From Trichostrongylus colubriformis (lineage: Eukaryota > Nematoda > Chromadorea > Rhabditida > Trichostrongylidae), in NCBI GenBank assembly GCA_963978905.1, contig OZ022259.1:16218068-16282067 (forward strand): a stretch of DNA of 64,000 nt, in the 5' to 3' direction. Positions 36,083-46,778 of this stretch are shown in pieces. Made by a program: the position numbers and the translations under genes. How positions within the stretch are numbered: the stretch's first letter is position 1; every line of letters begins with the position of its first letter. The notes beneath the pieces were generated by a model. It was not told the origin of the DNA, ran no database searches, and worked only from the letters and a program-made list of their open reading frames with translations.

Positions 36083-36203
36083 AGCCATCATAATTTCGTC
36101 AGCAGTTCGAGTCATCTCTGATCCTTTTTTGGGAAGCCGGGAATCGGTATGCAGAACCTATGATTTTTGAATGCCGATCACTCTCATACATAAGCAAAAC
36201 TTT

Positions 36204-36276
36204 CGACCCTGGCAGGACTCGAACATGCAATCTTCGGATCCGAAGTCCGACGCCTTATCCATTAGGCCACAAGGCC
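36204..36276 (-). tRNA. tRNA-Arg(UCG) copy 4, G52T
   Basis: G52T gives one mismatch in the T stem. Confidence 0.8.

Positions 36277-36397
36277 AGCCGTCACAGTGTCGTCAACAGT
36301 TCGAGTCATCTCTGATCCTTTTCTGGAAAGCCGGGAAACGGTATGCAGAACCTATGATTTTTGAATGCCCATCACTCTCATACATAAGCAAAACTTC

Positions 36398-36470
36398 CGA
36401 CCCTGGCAGGACTCGAACCTGCAATCTTCGGATCCGAAGTCCGACGCCTTATCCATTAGGCCACAAGGCC
36398..36470 (-). tRNA. tRNA-Arg(UCG) copy 5
   Basis: Consensus body; trailer reads GGAAGTTTT instead of GAAAGTTTT. Confidence 0.92.

Positions 36471-36591
36471 AGCCGTCACAGGGTCGTCAACAGTTCGAGT
36501 CATCTCTGATCCTTTTTTGGAAAGCCGGGCATCGGTATGCAGAACCTATGATTTTTGAATGCCCATCACTCTCATACATAAACAAAACTTT

Positions 36592-36664
36592 CGACCCTGG
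36601 CAGGACTCGAACCTGCAATCTTCGGATCCGAAGTCCGACGCCTTATCCATTAGGCCACAAGGCC
36592..36664 (-). tRNA. tRNA-Arg(UCG) copy 6
   Basis: Consensus body; trailer has TTTTGTTT. Confidence 0.92.

Positions 36665-36785
36665 AGCCATCATAATTTCGTCAACAGTTCGAGTCATCTC
36701 TGATCCCTTTTTGGAAAGCCAGGAATCGGTATGCAGAACCTATGATTTTTGAATGCCGATCACTCTCATACATAAGCAAAACTTT

Positions 36786-36858
36786 CGACCCTGGCAGGAC
36801 TCGAACATGCAATCTTCGGATCCGAAGTCCGACGCCTTATCCATTAGGCCACAAGGCC
36786..36858 (-). tRNA. tRNA-Arg(UCG) copy 7, G52T
   Basis: Carries the same T-stem change as copy 4. Confidence 0.8.

Positions 36859-36954
36859 AGCCGTCACAGTGTCGTCAACAGTTCGAGTCATCTCTGATCC
36901 TTTCTCACCTATGATTTTTGAATGCCCATCACTCTCATACATAAGCAAAACTTC

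Positions 36955-37027
36955 CGACCCTGGCAGGACTCGAACCTGCAATCTTCGGATCCGAAGTCCG
37001 ACGCCTTATCCATTAGGCCACAAGGCC
36955..37027 (-). tRNA. tRNA-Arg(UCG) copy 8
   Basis: Consensus body after a 169-bp short unit. Confidence 0.92.

Positions 37028-37148
37028 AGCCATCATAATTTCGTCAGCAGTTCGAGTCATCTCTGATCCTTTCTTGGAAAGCCGGGAATCGGTATGCAGA
37101 ACCTATGATTTTTGAATGCCCATCACTCTCATACATAAGCAAAACTTT

Positions 37149-37221
37149 CGACCCTGGCAGGACTCGAACCTGCAATCTTCGGATTCGAAGTCCGACGCCT
37201 TATCCATTAGGCCACAAGGAA
37149..37221 (-). tRNA. tRNA-Arg(UCG) copy 9, likely defective
   Basis: G1T and G2T unpair the acceptor tip and G37A alters the anticodon loop. Confidence 0.6.

Positions 37222-37342
37222 AGCCGTCACAGTGTCGTCAACAGTTCGAGTCATCTCTGATCCTTTTTTGGAAAGCCGGGCATCGGTATGCAGAACCTAT
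37301 AATTTTTGAATGCCGATCACTCTCATACATAAGCAAAACTTT

Positions 37343-37415
37343 CGACCCTGGCAGGACTCGAACCTGCAATCTTCGGATCCGAAGTCCGACGCCTTATCCA
37401 TTAGGCCACAAGGCC
37343..37415 (-). tRNA. tRNA-Arg(UCG) copy 10
   Basis: Consensus body. Confidence 0.92.

Positions 37416-37536
37416 AGCCGTCACAGTGTCGTCAACAGTTCGAGTCATCTCTGATCCTTTCTTGGAAAGCCGGGAATCGGTATGCAGAACCTATGATTTT
37501 TGAATGCCCATCACTCTCATACATAAGCAAAACTTT

Positions 37537-37609
37537 CGACCCTGGCAGGACTCGAACCTGCAATCTTCGGATCCGAAGTCCGACGCCTTATCCATTAGGC
37601 CACAAGGCC
37537..37609 (-). tRNA. tRNA-Arg(UCG) copy 11
   Basis: Consensus body; 5' flank has GCGGTCACAG on the plus strand. Confidence 0.92.

Positions 37610-37731
37610 AGCGGTCACAGTGTCGTCAGCAGTTCGAGTCATCTCTGATCCTTTTTTGGAAAGCCGGGAATCGGTATGCAGAACCTATGATTTTTGAAAA
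37701 ACCCTTCACTCTCATACATAAGCAAAACTTT

Positions 37732-37804
37732 CGACCCTGGCAGGACTCGAACCTGCAATCTTCGGATCCGAAGTCCGACGCCTTATCCATTAGGCCACAA
37801 GGCC
37732..37804 (-). tRNA. tRNA-Arg(UCG) copy 12
   Basis: Consensus body in a 195-bp unit (GAAAAACCC spacer variant). Confidence 0.92.

Positions 37805-37925
37805 AGCCATCATAATTTCGTCAACAGTTCGAGTCATCTCTGATCCTTTTTTGGAAAGCCAGGAATCGGTATGCAGAACCTATGATTTTTGAATGCCGAT
37901 CACTCTCATACATAAGCAAAACTTT

Positions 37926-37992
37926 CGACCCTGGCAGGACTCGAACTTGCAATCTTCGGATTCCGACGCCTTATCCATTAGGCCACAAGGCC
37926..37992 (-). pseudogene. tRNA-Arg copy 13, anticodon deleted
   Basis: Six nucleotides (positions 32-37, CTTCGG) are missing, plus G52A. Confidence 0.88.

Positions 37993-38088
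37993 AGCCATCA
38001 TAATTTCGTCAGCAGTTCGAGTCATCTCTGATCCTTTCTCACCTATGATTTTTGAATGCCCATCACTCTCATACATAAGCAAAACTTC

Positions 38089-38161
38089 CGACCCTGGCAG
38101 GACTCGAACCTGCAATCTTCGGATCCGAAGTCCGACGCCTTATCCATTAGGCCACAAGGCC
38089..38161 (-). tRNA. tRNA-Arg(UCG) copy 14
   Basis: Consensus body; follows deleted copy 13 by 163 bp. Confidence 0.92.

Positions 38162-38282
38162 AGCCATCATAATTTCGTCAGCAGTTCGAGTCATCTCTGA
38201 TCCTTTCATGGAAAGCCGGGAATCGGTATGCAGAGCCTATGATTTTTGAATGCCGATCACTCTCATACATAAGCAAAACTTT

Positions 38283-38355
38283 CGACCCTGGCAGGACTCG
38301 AACCTGCAATCTTCGGATCCGAAGTCCGACGCCTTATCCATTAGGCCACAAGGCC
38283..38355 (-). tRNA. tRNA-Arg(UCG) copy 15
   Basis: Consensus body; spacer variant CAGAGCC shared with copy 43. 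Confidence 0.92.

Positions 38356-38451
38356 AGCCGTCACAGTGTCGTCAACAGTTCGAGTCATCTCTGATCCTTT
38401 CTCACCTATGATTTTTGAATGCCCATCACTCTCATACATAAGCAAAACTTT

Positions 38452-38524
38452 CGACCCTGGCAGGACTCGAACCTGCAATCTTCGGATCCGAAGTCCGACG
38501 CCTTATCCATTAGGCCACAAGGCC
38452..38524 (-). tRNA. tRNA-Arg(UCG) copy 16
   Basis: Consensus body; 169-bp unit. Confidence 0.92.

Positions 38525-38645
38525 AGCCATCATAATTTCGTCAGCAGTTCGAGTCATCTCTGATCCTTTTTTGGAAAGCCGGGAATCGGTATGCAGAACC
38601 TATGATTTTTGAATGCCCATCACTCTCATACATAAGCAAAACTTT

Positions 38646-38718
38646 CGACCCTGGCAGGACTCGAACCTGCAATCTTCGGATCCGAAGTCCGACGCCTTAT
38701 CCATTAGGCCACAAGGCC
38646..38718 (-). tRNA. tRNA-Arg(UCG) copy 17
   Basis: Consensus body. 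Confidence 0.92.

Positions 38719-38839
38719 AGCCGTCACAGTGTCGTCAACAGTTCGAGTCATCTCTGATCCTTTTTTGGAAAGCCGGGCATCGGTATGCAGAACCTATGAT
38801 TTTTGAATGCCCATCACTCTCATACATAAGCAAAACTTT

Positions 38840-38912
38840 CGACCCTGGCAGGACTCGAACCTGCAATCTTCGGATCCGAAGTCCGACGCCTTATCCATTA
38901 GGCCACAAGGCC
38840..38912 (-). tRNA. tRNA-Arg(UCG) copy 18
   Basis: Consensus body. Confidence 0.92.

Positions 38913-39033
38913 AGCCATCATAATTTCGTCAACAGTTCGAGTCATCTCTGATCCTTTTTTGGAAAGCCAGGAATCGGTATGCAGAACCTATGATTTTTGA
39001 ATGCCGATCACTCTCATACATAAGCAAAACTTT

Positions 39034-39100
39034 CGACCCTGGCAGGACTCGAACTTGCAATCTTCGGATTCCGACGCCTTATCCATTAGGCCACAAGGCC
39034..39100 (-). pseudogene. tRNA-Arg copy 19, anticodon deleted
   Basis: Same 6-nt deletion and G52A as copy 13. 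Confidence 0.88.

Positions 39101-39196
39101 AGCCATCATAATTTCGTCAGCAGTTCGAGTCATCTCTGATCCTTTCTCACCTATGATTTTTGAATGCCCATCACTCTCATACATAAGCAAAACTTC

Positions 39197-39269
39197 CGAC
39201 CCTGGCAGGACTCGAACCTGCAATCTTCGGATCCGAAGTCCGACGCCTTATCCATTAGGCCACAAGGCC
39197..39269 (-). tRNA. tRNA-Arg(UCG) copy 20
   Basis: Consensus body, 163 bp from copy 19. Confidence 0.92.

Positions 39270-39390
39270 AGCCATCATAATTTCGTCAGCAGTTCGAGTC
39301 ATCTCTGATCCTTTCTTGGAAAGCCGGGAATCGGTATGCAGAACCTATGATTTTTGAATGCCCATCACTCTCATACATAAGCAAAACTTT

Positions 39391-39463
39391 CGACCCTGGC
39401 AGGACTCGAACCTGCAATCTTCGGATCCGAAGTCCGACGCCTTATCCATTAGGCCACAAGGCC
39391..39463 (-). tRNA. tRNA-Arg(UCG) copy 21
   Basis: Consensus body. 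Confidence 0.92.

Positions 39464-39585
39464 AGCGGTCACAGTGTCGTCAGCAGTTCGAGTCATCTCT
39501 GATCCTTTTTTGGAAAGCCGGGAATCGGTATGCAGAACCTATGATTTTTGAAAAACCCATCACTCTCATACATAAGCAAAACTTT

Positions 39586-39658
39586 CGACCCTGGCAGGAC
39601 TCGAACCTGCAATCTTCGGATCCGAAGTCCGGCGCCTTATCCATTAGGCCACAAGGCC
39586..39658 (-). tRNA. tRNA-Arg(UCG) copy 22, T27C
   Basis: T27C creates a C-A mismatch at the top of the anticodon stem. Confidence 0.8.

Positions 39659-39779
39659 AGCCATCATAATTTCGTCAGCAGTTCGAGTCATCTCTGATCC
39701 TTTTTTGGAAAGCCGGGAATCGGTATGCAGAACCTATGATTTTTGAATGCCGATCACTCTCATACATTAGCAAAACTTT

Positions 39780-39852
39780 CGACCCTGGCAGGACTCGAAC
39801 CTGCAATCTTCGGATCCGAAGTCCGACGCCTTATCCATTAGGCCACAAGGCC
39780..39852 (-). 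tRNA. tRNA-Arg(UCG) copy 23
   Basis: Consensus body; trailer has ACATTAGC on the plus strand. Confidence 0.92.

Positions 39853-39973
39853 AGCCATCATAATTTCGTCAGCAGTTCGAGTCATCTCTGATCCTTTCTT
39901 GGAAAGCCGGGAATCGGTATGCAGAACCTATGATTTTTGAATGCCCATCACTCTCATACATAAGCAAAACTTT

Positions 39974-40046
39974 CGACCCTGGCAGGACTCGAACCTGCAA
40001 TCTTCGGATCCGAAGTCCGACGCCTTATCCATTAGGCCACAAGGCC
39974..40046 (-). tRNA. tRNA-Arg(UCG) copy 24
   Basis: Consensus body. Confidence 0.92.

Positions 40047-40167
40047 AGCCATCATAATTTCGTCAACAGTTCGAGTCATCTCTGATCCTTTTTTGGAAAG
40101 CCAGGAATCGGTATGCAGAACCTATGATTTTTGAATGCCGATCACTCTCATACATAAGCAAAACCTT

Positions 40168-40240
40168 TGACGCTGGCAGGACTCGAACCTGCAATCTTCG
40201 GATCCGAAGTCCGACGCCTTATCCATTAGGCCACAAGGCC
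40168..40240 (-). tRNA. tRNA-Arg(UCG) copy 25, G69C G73A
   Basis: G69C unpairs C4 and the discriminator is A. Confidence 0.7.

Positions 40241-40361
40241 AGCCGTCACAGTGTCGTCAACAGTTCGAGTCATCTCTGATCCTTTTTTGGAAAGCCGGGA
40301 ATCGGTATGCAGAACCTATGATTTTTGAATGCCGATCACTCTCATACATAAGCAAAACTTT

Positions 40362-40434
40362 CGACCCTGGCAGGACTCGAACCTGCAATCTTCGGATCCG
40401 AAGTCCGACGCCTTATCCATTAGGCCACAAGGCC
40362..40434 (-). tRNA. tRNA-Arg(UCG) copy 26
   Basis: Consensus body. Confidence 0.92.

Positions 40435-40555
40435 AGCCATCATAATTTCGTCAGCAGTTCGAGTCATCTCTGATCCTTTCTTGGAAAGCCGGGAATCGGT
40501 ATGCAGAACCTATGATTTTTGAATGCCCATCACTCTCATACATAAGCAAAACTTT

Positions 40556-40628
40556 CGACCCTGGCAGGACTCGAACCTGCAATCTTCGGATCCGAAGTCC
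40601 GACGCCTTATCCATTAGGCCACAAGGCC
40556..40628 (-). tRNA. tRNA-Arg(UCG) copy 27
   Basis: Consensus body; 5' flank CCATCACAGTG on the plus strand. Confidence 0.92.

Positions 40629-40749
40629 AGCCATCACAGTGTCGTCAACAGTTCGAGTCATCTCTGATCCTTTTTTGGAAAGCCGGGAATCGGTATGCAG
40701 AACCTATCATTTTTGAATGCCCATCACTCTCATACATAAGCAAAACTTT

Positions 40750-40822
40750 CGACCCTGGCAGGACTCGAACCTGCAATCTTCGGATCCGAAGTCCGACGCC
40801 TTATCCATTAGGCCACAAGGCC
40750..40822 (-). tRNA. tRNA-Arg(UCG) copy 28
   Basis: Consensus body. Confidence 0.92.

Positions 40823-40943
40823 AGCCATCATAATTTCGTCAGCAGTTCGAGTCATCTCTGATCCTTTCTTGGAAAGCCGAGAATCGGTATGCAGAACCTA
40901 TGATTTTTGAATGCCCATCACTCTCATACATAAGCAAAACTTC

Positions 40944-41016
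40944 CGACCCTGGCAGGACTCGAACCTGCAATCTTCGGATCCGAAGTCCGACGCCTTATCC
41001 ATTAGGCCACAAGGCC
40944..41016 (-). tRNA. tRNA-Arg(UCG) copy 29
   Basis: Consensus body; 5' flank CCAGCATAAT shared with copies 59 and 71. Confidence 0.92.

Positions 41017-41137
41017 AGCCAGCATAATTTCGTCAGCAGTTCGAGTCATCTCTGATCCTTTTTTGGAAAGCCGGGAATCGGTATGCAGAACCTATGATTT
41101 TTGAATGCCGATCACTCTCATACATAAGCAAAACTTT

Positions 41138-41210
41138 CGACCCTGGCAGGACTCGAACCTGCAATCTTCGGATCCGAAGTCCGACGCCTTATCCATTAGG
41201 CCACAAGGCC
41138..41210 (-). tRNA. tRNA-Arg(UCG) copy 30
   Basis: Consensus body. Confidence 0.92.

Positions 41211-41331
41211 AGCCGTCACAGTGTCGTCAACAGTTCGAGTCATCTCTGATCCTTTTTTGGAAAGCCGGGAATCGGTATGCAGAACCTATGATTTTTGAAT
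41301 GCCGATCACTCTCATACATAAGCAAAACTTT

Positions 41332-41404
41332 CGACCCTGGCAGGACTCGAACCTGCAATCTTCGGATCCGAAGTCCGACGCCTTATCCATTAGGCCACAA
41401 GGCC
41332..41404 (-). tRNA. tRNA-Arg(UCG) copy 31
   Basis: Consensus body. Confidence 0.92.

Positions 41405-41525
41405 AGCCATCATAATTTCGTCAGCAGTTCGAGTCATCTCTGATCCTTTCTTGGAAAGCCGGGAATCGGTATGCAGAACCTATGATTTTTAAATGCCGAT
41501 CACTCTCATACATAAGCAAAACTTT

Positions 41526-41598
41526 CGACCCTGGCAGGACTCGAACCTGCAATCTTCGGATCCGAAGTCCGACGCCTTATCCATTAGGCCACAAGGCC
41526..41598 (-). tRNA. tRNA-Arg(UCG) copy 32
   Basis: Consensus body; spacer TTTTTAAATG shared with copies 62 and 74. Confidence 0.92.

Positions 41599-41719
41599 AG
41601 CCATCATAATTTCGTCAGCAGTTCGAGTCATCTCTGATCCTTTCTTGGAAAGCCGGGAATCGGTATGCAGAACCTATGATTTTTGAATGCCCATCACTCT
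41701 CATACATAAGCAAAACTTT

Positions 41720-41792
41720 CGACCCTGGCAGGACTCGAACCTGCAATCTTCGGATACGAAGTCCGACGCCTTATCCATTAGGCCACAAGGCC
41720..41792 (-). tRNA. tRNA-Arg(UCG) copy 33, G37T
   Basis: G37T replaces the purine 3' of the anticodon. Confidence 0.75.

Positions 41793-41913
41793 AGCCATCA
41801 TAATTTCGTCAGCAGTTCGAGTCATCTCTGATCCTTTTTTGGAAAGCCGGGAATCGGTATGCAGAACCTATAATTTTTGAATGCCGATCAGTCTCATACA
41901 TAAGCAAAACTTT

Positions 41914-41986
41914 CGACCCTGGCAGGACTCGAACCTGCAATCTTCGGATCCGAAGTCCGACGCCTTATCCATTAGGCCACAAGGCC
41914..41986 (-). tRNA. tRNA-Arg(UCG) copy 34
   Basis: Consensus body; spacer GATCAGTCTC. Confidence 0.92.

Positions 41987-42107
41987 AGCCGTCACAGTGT
42001 CGTCAACAGTTCGAGTCATCTCTGATCCTTTTTTGGAAAGCCGGGCATCGGTATGCAGAACCTATAATTTTTGAATGCCGATCACTCTCATACATAAGCA
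42101 AAACTTT

Positions 42108-42180
42108 CGACCCTGGCAGGACTCGAACCTGCAATCTTCGGATCCGAAGTCCGACGCCTTATCCATTAGGCCACAAGGCC
42108..42180 (-). tRNA. tRNA-Arg(UCG) copy 35
   Basis: Consensus body. Confidence 0.92.

Positions 42181-42301
42181 AGCCGTCACAGTGTCGTCAA
42201 CAGTTCGAGTCATCTCTGATCCTTTTTTGGAAAGCCGGGAATCGGTATGCAGAACCTATGATTCTTGAATGCCCATCACTCTCATACATAAGCAAAACTT
42301 T

Positions 42302-42374
42302 CAACCCTGGCAGGACTCGAACCTGCAATCTTCGGATCCGAAGTCCGACGCCTTATCCATTAGGCCACAAGGCC
42302..42374 (-). tRNA. tRNA-Arg(UCG) copy 36, C72T
   Basis: C72T turns the terminal acceptor pair into G-U. Confidence 0.85.

Positions 42375-42495
42375 AGCCATCATAATTTCGTCAGCAGTTC
42401 GAGTCATCTCTGATCCTTTTTTGGAAAGCCGGGAATCGGTATGCAGAACCTATAATTTTTGAATGCCGATCACTCTCATACATAAGCAAAACTTT

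Positions 42496-42568
42496 CGACC
42501 CTGGCAGGACTCGAACCTGCAATCTTCGGATCCGAAGTCTGACGCCTTATCCATTAGGCCACAAGGCC
42496..42568 (-). tRNA. tRNA-Arg(UCG) copy 37, G29A
   Basis: G29A makes an A-C mismatch in the anticodon stem. Confidence 0.75.

Positions 42569-42690
42569 AGCGGTCACAGTGTCGTCAGCAGTTCGAGTCA
42601 TCTCTGATCCTTTTTTGGAAAGCCGGGAATCGGTATGCAGAACCTATGATTTTTGAAAAACCCATCACTCTCATACATAAGCAAAACTTT

Positions 42691-42763
42691 CGACCCTGGC
42701 AGGACTCGAACCTGCAATCTTCGGATCCGAAGTCCGACGCCTTATCCATTAGGCCACAAGGCC
42691..42763 (-). tRNA. tRNA-Arg(UCG) copy 38
   Basis: Consensus body; 195-bp unit. Confidence 0.92.

Positions 42764-42884
42764 AGCCGTCACAGTGTCGTCAACAGTTCGAGTCATCTCT
42801 GATCCTTTCTTGGAAAGCCGGGAATCGGTATGCAGAACCTATGATTTTTGAATGCCCATCACTCTCATACATAAGCAAAACTTT

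Positions 42885-42957
42885 CGACCCTGGCAGGACT
42901 CGAACCTGCAATCTTCGGATCCGAAGTCCGACGCCTTATCCATTAGGCCACAAGGCC
42885..42957 (-). tRNA. tRNA-Arg(UCG) copy 39
   Basis: Consensus body. Confidence 0.92.

Positions 42958-43079
42958 AGCGGTCACAGTGTCGTCAGCAGTTCGAGTCATCTCTGATCCT
43001 TTTTTGGAAAGCCGGGAATCGGTATGCAGAACCTATGATTTTTGAAAAACCCATCACTCTCATACATAAGCAAAACTTT

Positions 43080-43152
43080 CGACCCTGGCAGGACTCGAAC
43101 CTGCAATCTTCGGATCCGAAGTCCGACGCCTTATCCATTAGGCCACAAGGCC
43080..43152 (-). tRNA. tRNA-Arg(UCG) copy 40
   Basis: Consensus body; 195-bp unit. Confidence 0.92.

Positions 43153-43273
43153 AGCCATCATAATTTCGTCAACAGTTCGAGTCATCTCTGATCCTTTTTT
43201 GGAAAGCCAGGAATCGGTATGCAGAACCTATGATTTTTGAATGCCGATCACTCTCATACATAAGCAAAACTTT

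Positions 43274-43340
43274 CGACCCTGGCAGGACTCGAACTTGCAA
43301 TCTTCGGATTCCGACGCCTTATCCATTAGGCCACAAGGCC
43274..43340 (-). pseudogene. tRNA-Arg copy 41, anticodon deleted
   Basis: Same deletion haplotype as copy 13. Confidence 0.88.

Positions 43341-43436
43341 AGCCATCATAATTTCGTCAGCAGTTCGAGTCATCTCTGATCCTTTCTCACCTATGATTTT
43401 TGAATGCCCATCACTCTCATACATAAGCAAAACTTC

Positions 43437-43509
43437 CGACCCTGGCAGGACTCGAACCTGCAATCTTCGGATCCGAAGTCCGACGCCTTATCCATTAGGC
43501 CACAAGGCC
43437..43509 (-). tRNA. tRNA-Arg(UCG) copy 42
   Basis: Consensus body, 163 bp from copy 41. Confidence 0.92.

Positions 43510-43630
43510 AGCCATCATAATTTCGTCAGCAGTTCGAGTCATCTCTGATCCTTTCATGGAAAGCCGGGAATCGGTATGCAGAGCCTATGATTTTTGAATG
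43601 CCGATCACTCTCATACATAAGCAAAACTTT

Positions 43631-43703
43631 CGACCCTGGCAGGACTCGAACCTGCAATCTTCGGATCCGAAGTCCGACGCCTTATCCATTAGGCCACAAG
43701 GCC
43631..43703 (-). tRNA. tRNA-Arg(UCG) copy 43
   Basis: Consensus body; same spacer as copy 15. Confidence 0.92.

Positions 43704-43824
43704 AGCCATCATAATTTCGTCAGCAGTTCGAGTCATCTCTGATCCTTTTTTGGAAAGCCGGGAATCGGTATGCAGAACCTATGATTTTTGAATGCCCATC
43801 ACTCTCATACATAAGCAAAACTTT

Positions 43825-43897
43825 CGACCCTGGCAGGACTCGAACCTGCAATCTTCGGATCCGAAGTCCGACGCCTTATCCATTAGGCCACAAGGCC
43825..43897 (-). tRNA. tRNA-Arg(UCG) copy 44
   Basis: Consensus body. Confidence 0.92.

Positions 43898-44018
43898 AGC
43901 CGTCACAGTGTCGTCAACAGTTCGAGTCATCTCTGATCCTTTTTTGGAAAGCCGGGCATCGGTATGCAGAACCTATGATTTTTGAATGCCCATCACTCTC
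44001 ATACATAAGCAAAACTTT

Positions 44019-44091
44019 CGACCCTGGCAGGACTCGAACCTGCAATCTTCGGATCCGAAGTCCGACGCCTTATCCATTAGGCCACAAGGCC
44019..44091 (-). tRNA. tRNA-Arg(UCG) copy 45
   Basis: Consensus body. Confidence 0.92.

Positions 44092-44212
44092 AGCCATCAT
44101 AATTTCGTCAACAGTTCGAGTCATCTCTGATCCTTTTTTGGAAAGCCAGGAATCGGTATGCAGAACCTATGATTTTTGAATGCCGATCACTCTCATACAT
44201 AAGCAAAACTTT

Positions 44213-44279
44213 CGACCCTGGCAGGACTCGAACTTGCAATCTTCGGATTCCGACGCCTTATCCATTAGGCCACAAGGCC
44213..44279 (-). pseudogene. tRNA-Arg copy 46, anticodon deleted
   Basis: Same deletion haplotype; counterpart of copy 19 at offset 5,179 bp. Confidence 0.88.

Positions 44280-44375
44280 AGCCATCATAATTTCGTCAGC
44301 AGTTCGAGTCATCTCTGATCCTTTCTCACCTATGATTTTTGAATGCCCATCACTCTCATACATAAGCAAAACTTC

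Positions 44376-44448
44376 CGACCCTGGCAGGACTCGAACCTGC
44401 AATCTTCGGATCCGAAGTCCGACGCCTTATCCATTAGGCCACAAGGCC
44376..44448 (-). tRNA. tRNA-Arg(UCG) copy 47
   Basis: Consensus body, 163 bp from copy 46. Confidence 0.92.

Positions 44449-44569
44449 AGCCATCATAATTTCGTCAGCAGTTCGAGTCATCTCTGATCCTTTCTTGGAA
44501 AGCCGGGAATCGGTATGCAGAACCTATGATTTTTGAATGCCCATCACTCTCATACATAAGCAAAACTTT

Positions 44570-44642
44570 CGACCCTGGCAGGACTCGAACCTGCAATCTT
44601 CGGATCCGAAGTCCGACGCCTTATCCATTAGGCCACAAGGCC
44570..44642 (-). tRNA. tRNA-Arg(UCG) copy 48
   Basis: Consensus body. Confidence 0.92.

Positions 44643-44764
44643 AGCGGTCACAGTGTCGTCAGCAGTTCGAGTCATCTCTGATCCTTTTTTGGAAAGCCGG
44701 GAATCGGTATGCAGAACCTATGATTTTTGAAAAACCCATCACTCTCATACATAAGCAAAACTTT

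Positions 44765-44837
44765 CGACCCTGGCAGGACTCGAACCTGCAATCTTCGGAT
44801 CCGAAGTCCGGCGCCTTATCCATTAGGCCACAAGGCC
44765..44837 (-). tRNA. tRNA-Arg(UCG) copy 49, T27C
   Basis: Same change as copy 22. Confidence 0.8.

Positions 44838-44958
44838 AGCCATCATAATTTCGTCAGCAGTTCGAGTCATCTCTGATCCTTTTTTGGAAAGCCGGGAATC
44901 GGTATGCAGAACCTATGATTTTTGAATGCCGATCACTCTCATACATTAGCAAAACTTT

Positions 44959-45031
44959 CGACCCTGGCAGGACTCGAACCTGCAATCTTCGGATCCGAAG
45001 TCCGACGCCTTATCCATTAGGCCACAAGGCC
44959..45031 (-). tRNA. tRNA-Arg(UCG) copy 50
   Basis: Consensus body; ACATTAGC trailer as in copies 23 and 53. Confidence 0.92.

Positions 45032-45152
45032 AGCCATCATAATTTCGTCAGCAGTTCGAGTCATCTCTGATCCTTTCTTGGAAAGCCGGGAATCGGTATG
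45101 CAGAACCTATGATTTTTGAATGCCCATCACTCTCATACATAAGCAAAACTTT

Positions 45153-45225
45153 CGACCCTGGCAGGACTCGAACCTGCAATCTTCGGATCCGAAGTCCGAC
45201 GCCTTATCCATTAGGCCACAAGGCC
45153..45225 (-). tRNA. tRNA-Arg(UCG) copy 51
   Basis: Consensus body. Confidence 0.92.

Positions 45226-45347
45226 AGCGGTCACAGTGTCGTCAGCAGTTCGAGTCATCTCTGATCCTTTTTTGGAAAGCCGGGAATCGGTATGCAGAAC
45301 CTATGATTTTTGAAAAACCCATCACTCTCATACATAAGCAAAACTTT

Positions 45348-45420
45348 CGACCCTGGCAGGACTCGAACCTGCAATCTTCGGATCCGAAGTCCGGCGCCTT
45401 ATCCATTAGGCCACAAGGCC
45348..45420 (-). tRNA. tRNA-Arg(UCG) copy 52, T27C
   Basis: Third T27C copy, 583 bp from copy 49 (local three-unit duplication). Confidence 0.8.

Positions 45421-45541
45421 AGCCATCATAATTTCGTCAGCAGTTCGAGTCATCTCTGATCCTTTTTTGGAAAGCCGGGAATCGGTATGCAGAACCTATG
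45501 ATTTTTGAATGCCGATCACTCTCATACATTAGCAAAACTTT

Positions 45542-45614
45542 CGACCCTGGCAGGACTCGAACCTGCAATCTTCGGATCCGAAGTCCGACGCCTTATCCAT
45601 TAGGCCACAAGGCC
45542..45614 (-). tRNA. tRNA-Arg(UCG) copy 53
   Basis: Consensus body. Confidence 0.92.

Positions 45615-45735
45615 AGCCATCATAATTTCGTCAGCAGTTCGAGTCATCTCTGATCCTTTCTTGGAAAGCCGGGAATCGGTATGCAGAACCTATGATTTTT
45701 GAATGCCCATCACTCTCATACATAAGCAAAACTTT

Positions 45736-45808
45736 CGACCCTGGCAGGACTCGAACCTGCAATCTTCGGATCCGAAGTCCGACGCCTTATCCATTAGGCC
45801 ACAAGGCC
45736..45808 (-). tRNA. tRNA-Arg(UCG) copy 54
   Basis: Consensus body. Confidence 0.92.

Positions 45809-45929
45809 AGCCATCATAATTTCGTCAACAGTTCGAGTCATCTCTGATCCTTTTTTGGAAAGCCAGGAATCGGTATGCAGAACCTATGATTTTTGAATGC
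45901 CGATCACTCTCATACATAAGCAAAACCTT

Positions 45930-46002
45930 TGACGCTGGCAGGACTCGAACCTGCAATCTTCGGATCCGAAGTCCGACGCCTTATCCATTAGGCCACAAGG
46001 CC
45930..46002 (-). tRNA. tRNA-Arg(UCG) copy 55, G69C G73A
   Basis: Same pair of changes as copy 25, offset 5,762 bp. Confidence 0.7.

Positions 46003-46123
46003 AGCCGTCACAGTGTCGTCAACAGTTCGAGTCATCTCTGATCCTTTTTTGGAAAGCCGGGAATCGGTATGCAGAACCTATGATTTTTGAATGCCGATCA
46101 CTCTCATACATAAGCAAAACTTT

Positions 46124-46196
46124 CGACCCTGGCAGGACTCGAACCTGCAATCTTCGGATCCGAAGTCCGACGCCTTATCCATTAGGCCACAAGGCC
46124..46196 (-). tRNA. tRNA-Arg(UCG) copy 56
   Basis: Consensus body. Confidence 0.92.

Positions 46197-46317
46197 AGCC
46201 ATCATAATTTCGTCAGCAGTTCGAGTCATCTCTGATCCTTTCTTGGAAAGCCGGGAATCGGTATGCAGAACCTATGATTTTTGAATGCCCATCACTCTCA
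46301 TACATAAGCAAAACTTT

Positions 46318-46390
46318 CGACCCTGGCAGGACTCGAACCTGCAATCTTCGGATCCGAAGTCCGACGCCTTATCCATTAGGCCACAAGGCC
46318..46390 (-). tRNA. tRNA-Arg(UCG) copy 57
   Basis: Consensus body. Confidence 0.92.

Positions 46391-46511
46391 AGCCATCACA
46401 GTGTCGTCAACAGTTCGAGTCATCTCTGATCCTTTTTTGGAAAGCCGGGAATCGGTATGCAGAACCTATCATTTTTGAATGCCCATCACTCTCATACATA
46501 AGCAAAACTTT

Positions 46512-46584
46512 CGACCCTGGCAGGACTCGAACCTGCAATCTTCGGATCCGAAGTCCGACGCCTTATCCATTAGGCCACAAGGCC
46512..46584 (-). tRNA. tRNA-Arg(UCG) copy 58
   Basis: Consensus body. Confidence 0.92.

Positions 46585-46705
46585 AGCCATCATAATTTCG
46601 TCAGCAGTTCGAGTCATCTCTGATCCTTTCTTGGAAAGCCGAGAATCGGTATGCAGAACCTATGATTTTTGAATGCCCATCACTCTCATACATAAGCAAA
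46701 ACTTC

Positions 46706-46778
46706 CGACCCTGGCAGGACTCGAACCTGCAATCTTCGGATCCGAAGTCCGACGCCTTATCCATTAGGCCACAAGGCC
46706..46778 (-). tRNA. tRNA-Arg(UCG) copy 59
   Basis: Consensus body; CCAGCATAAT 5' flank. Confidence 0.92.
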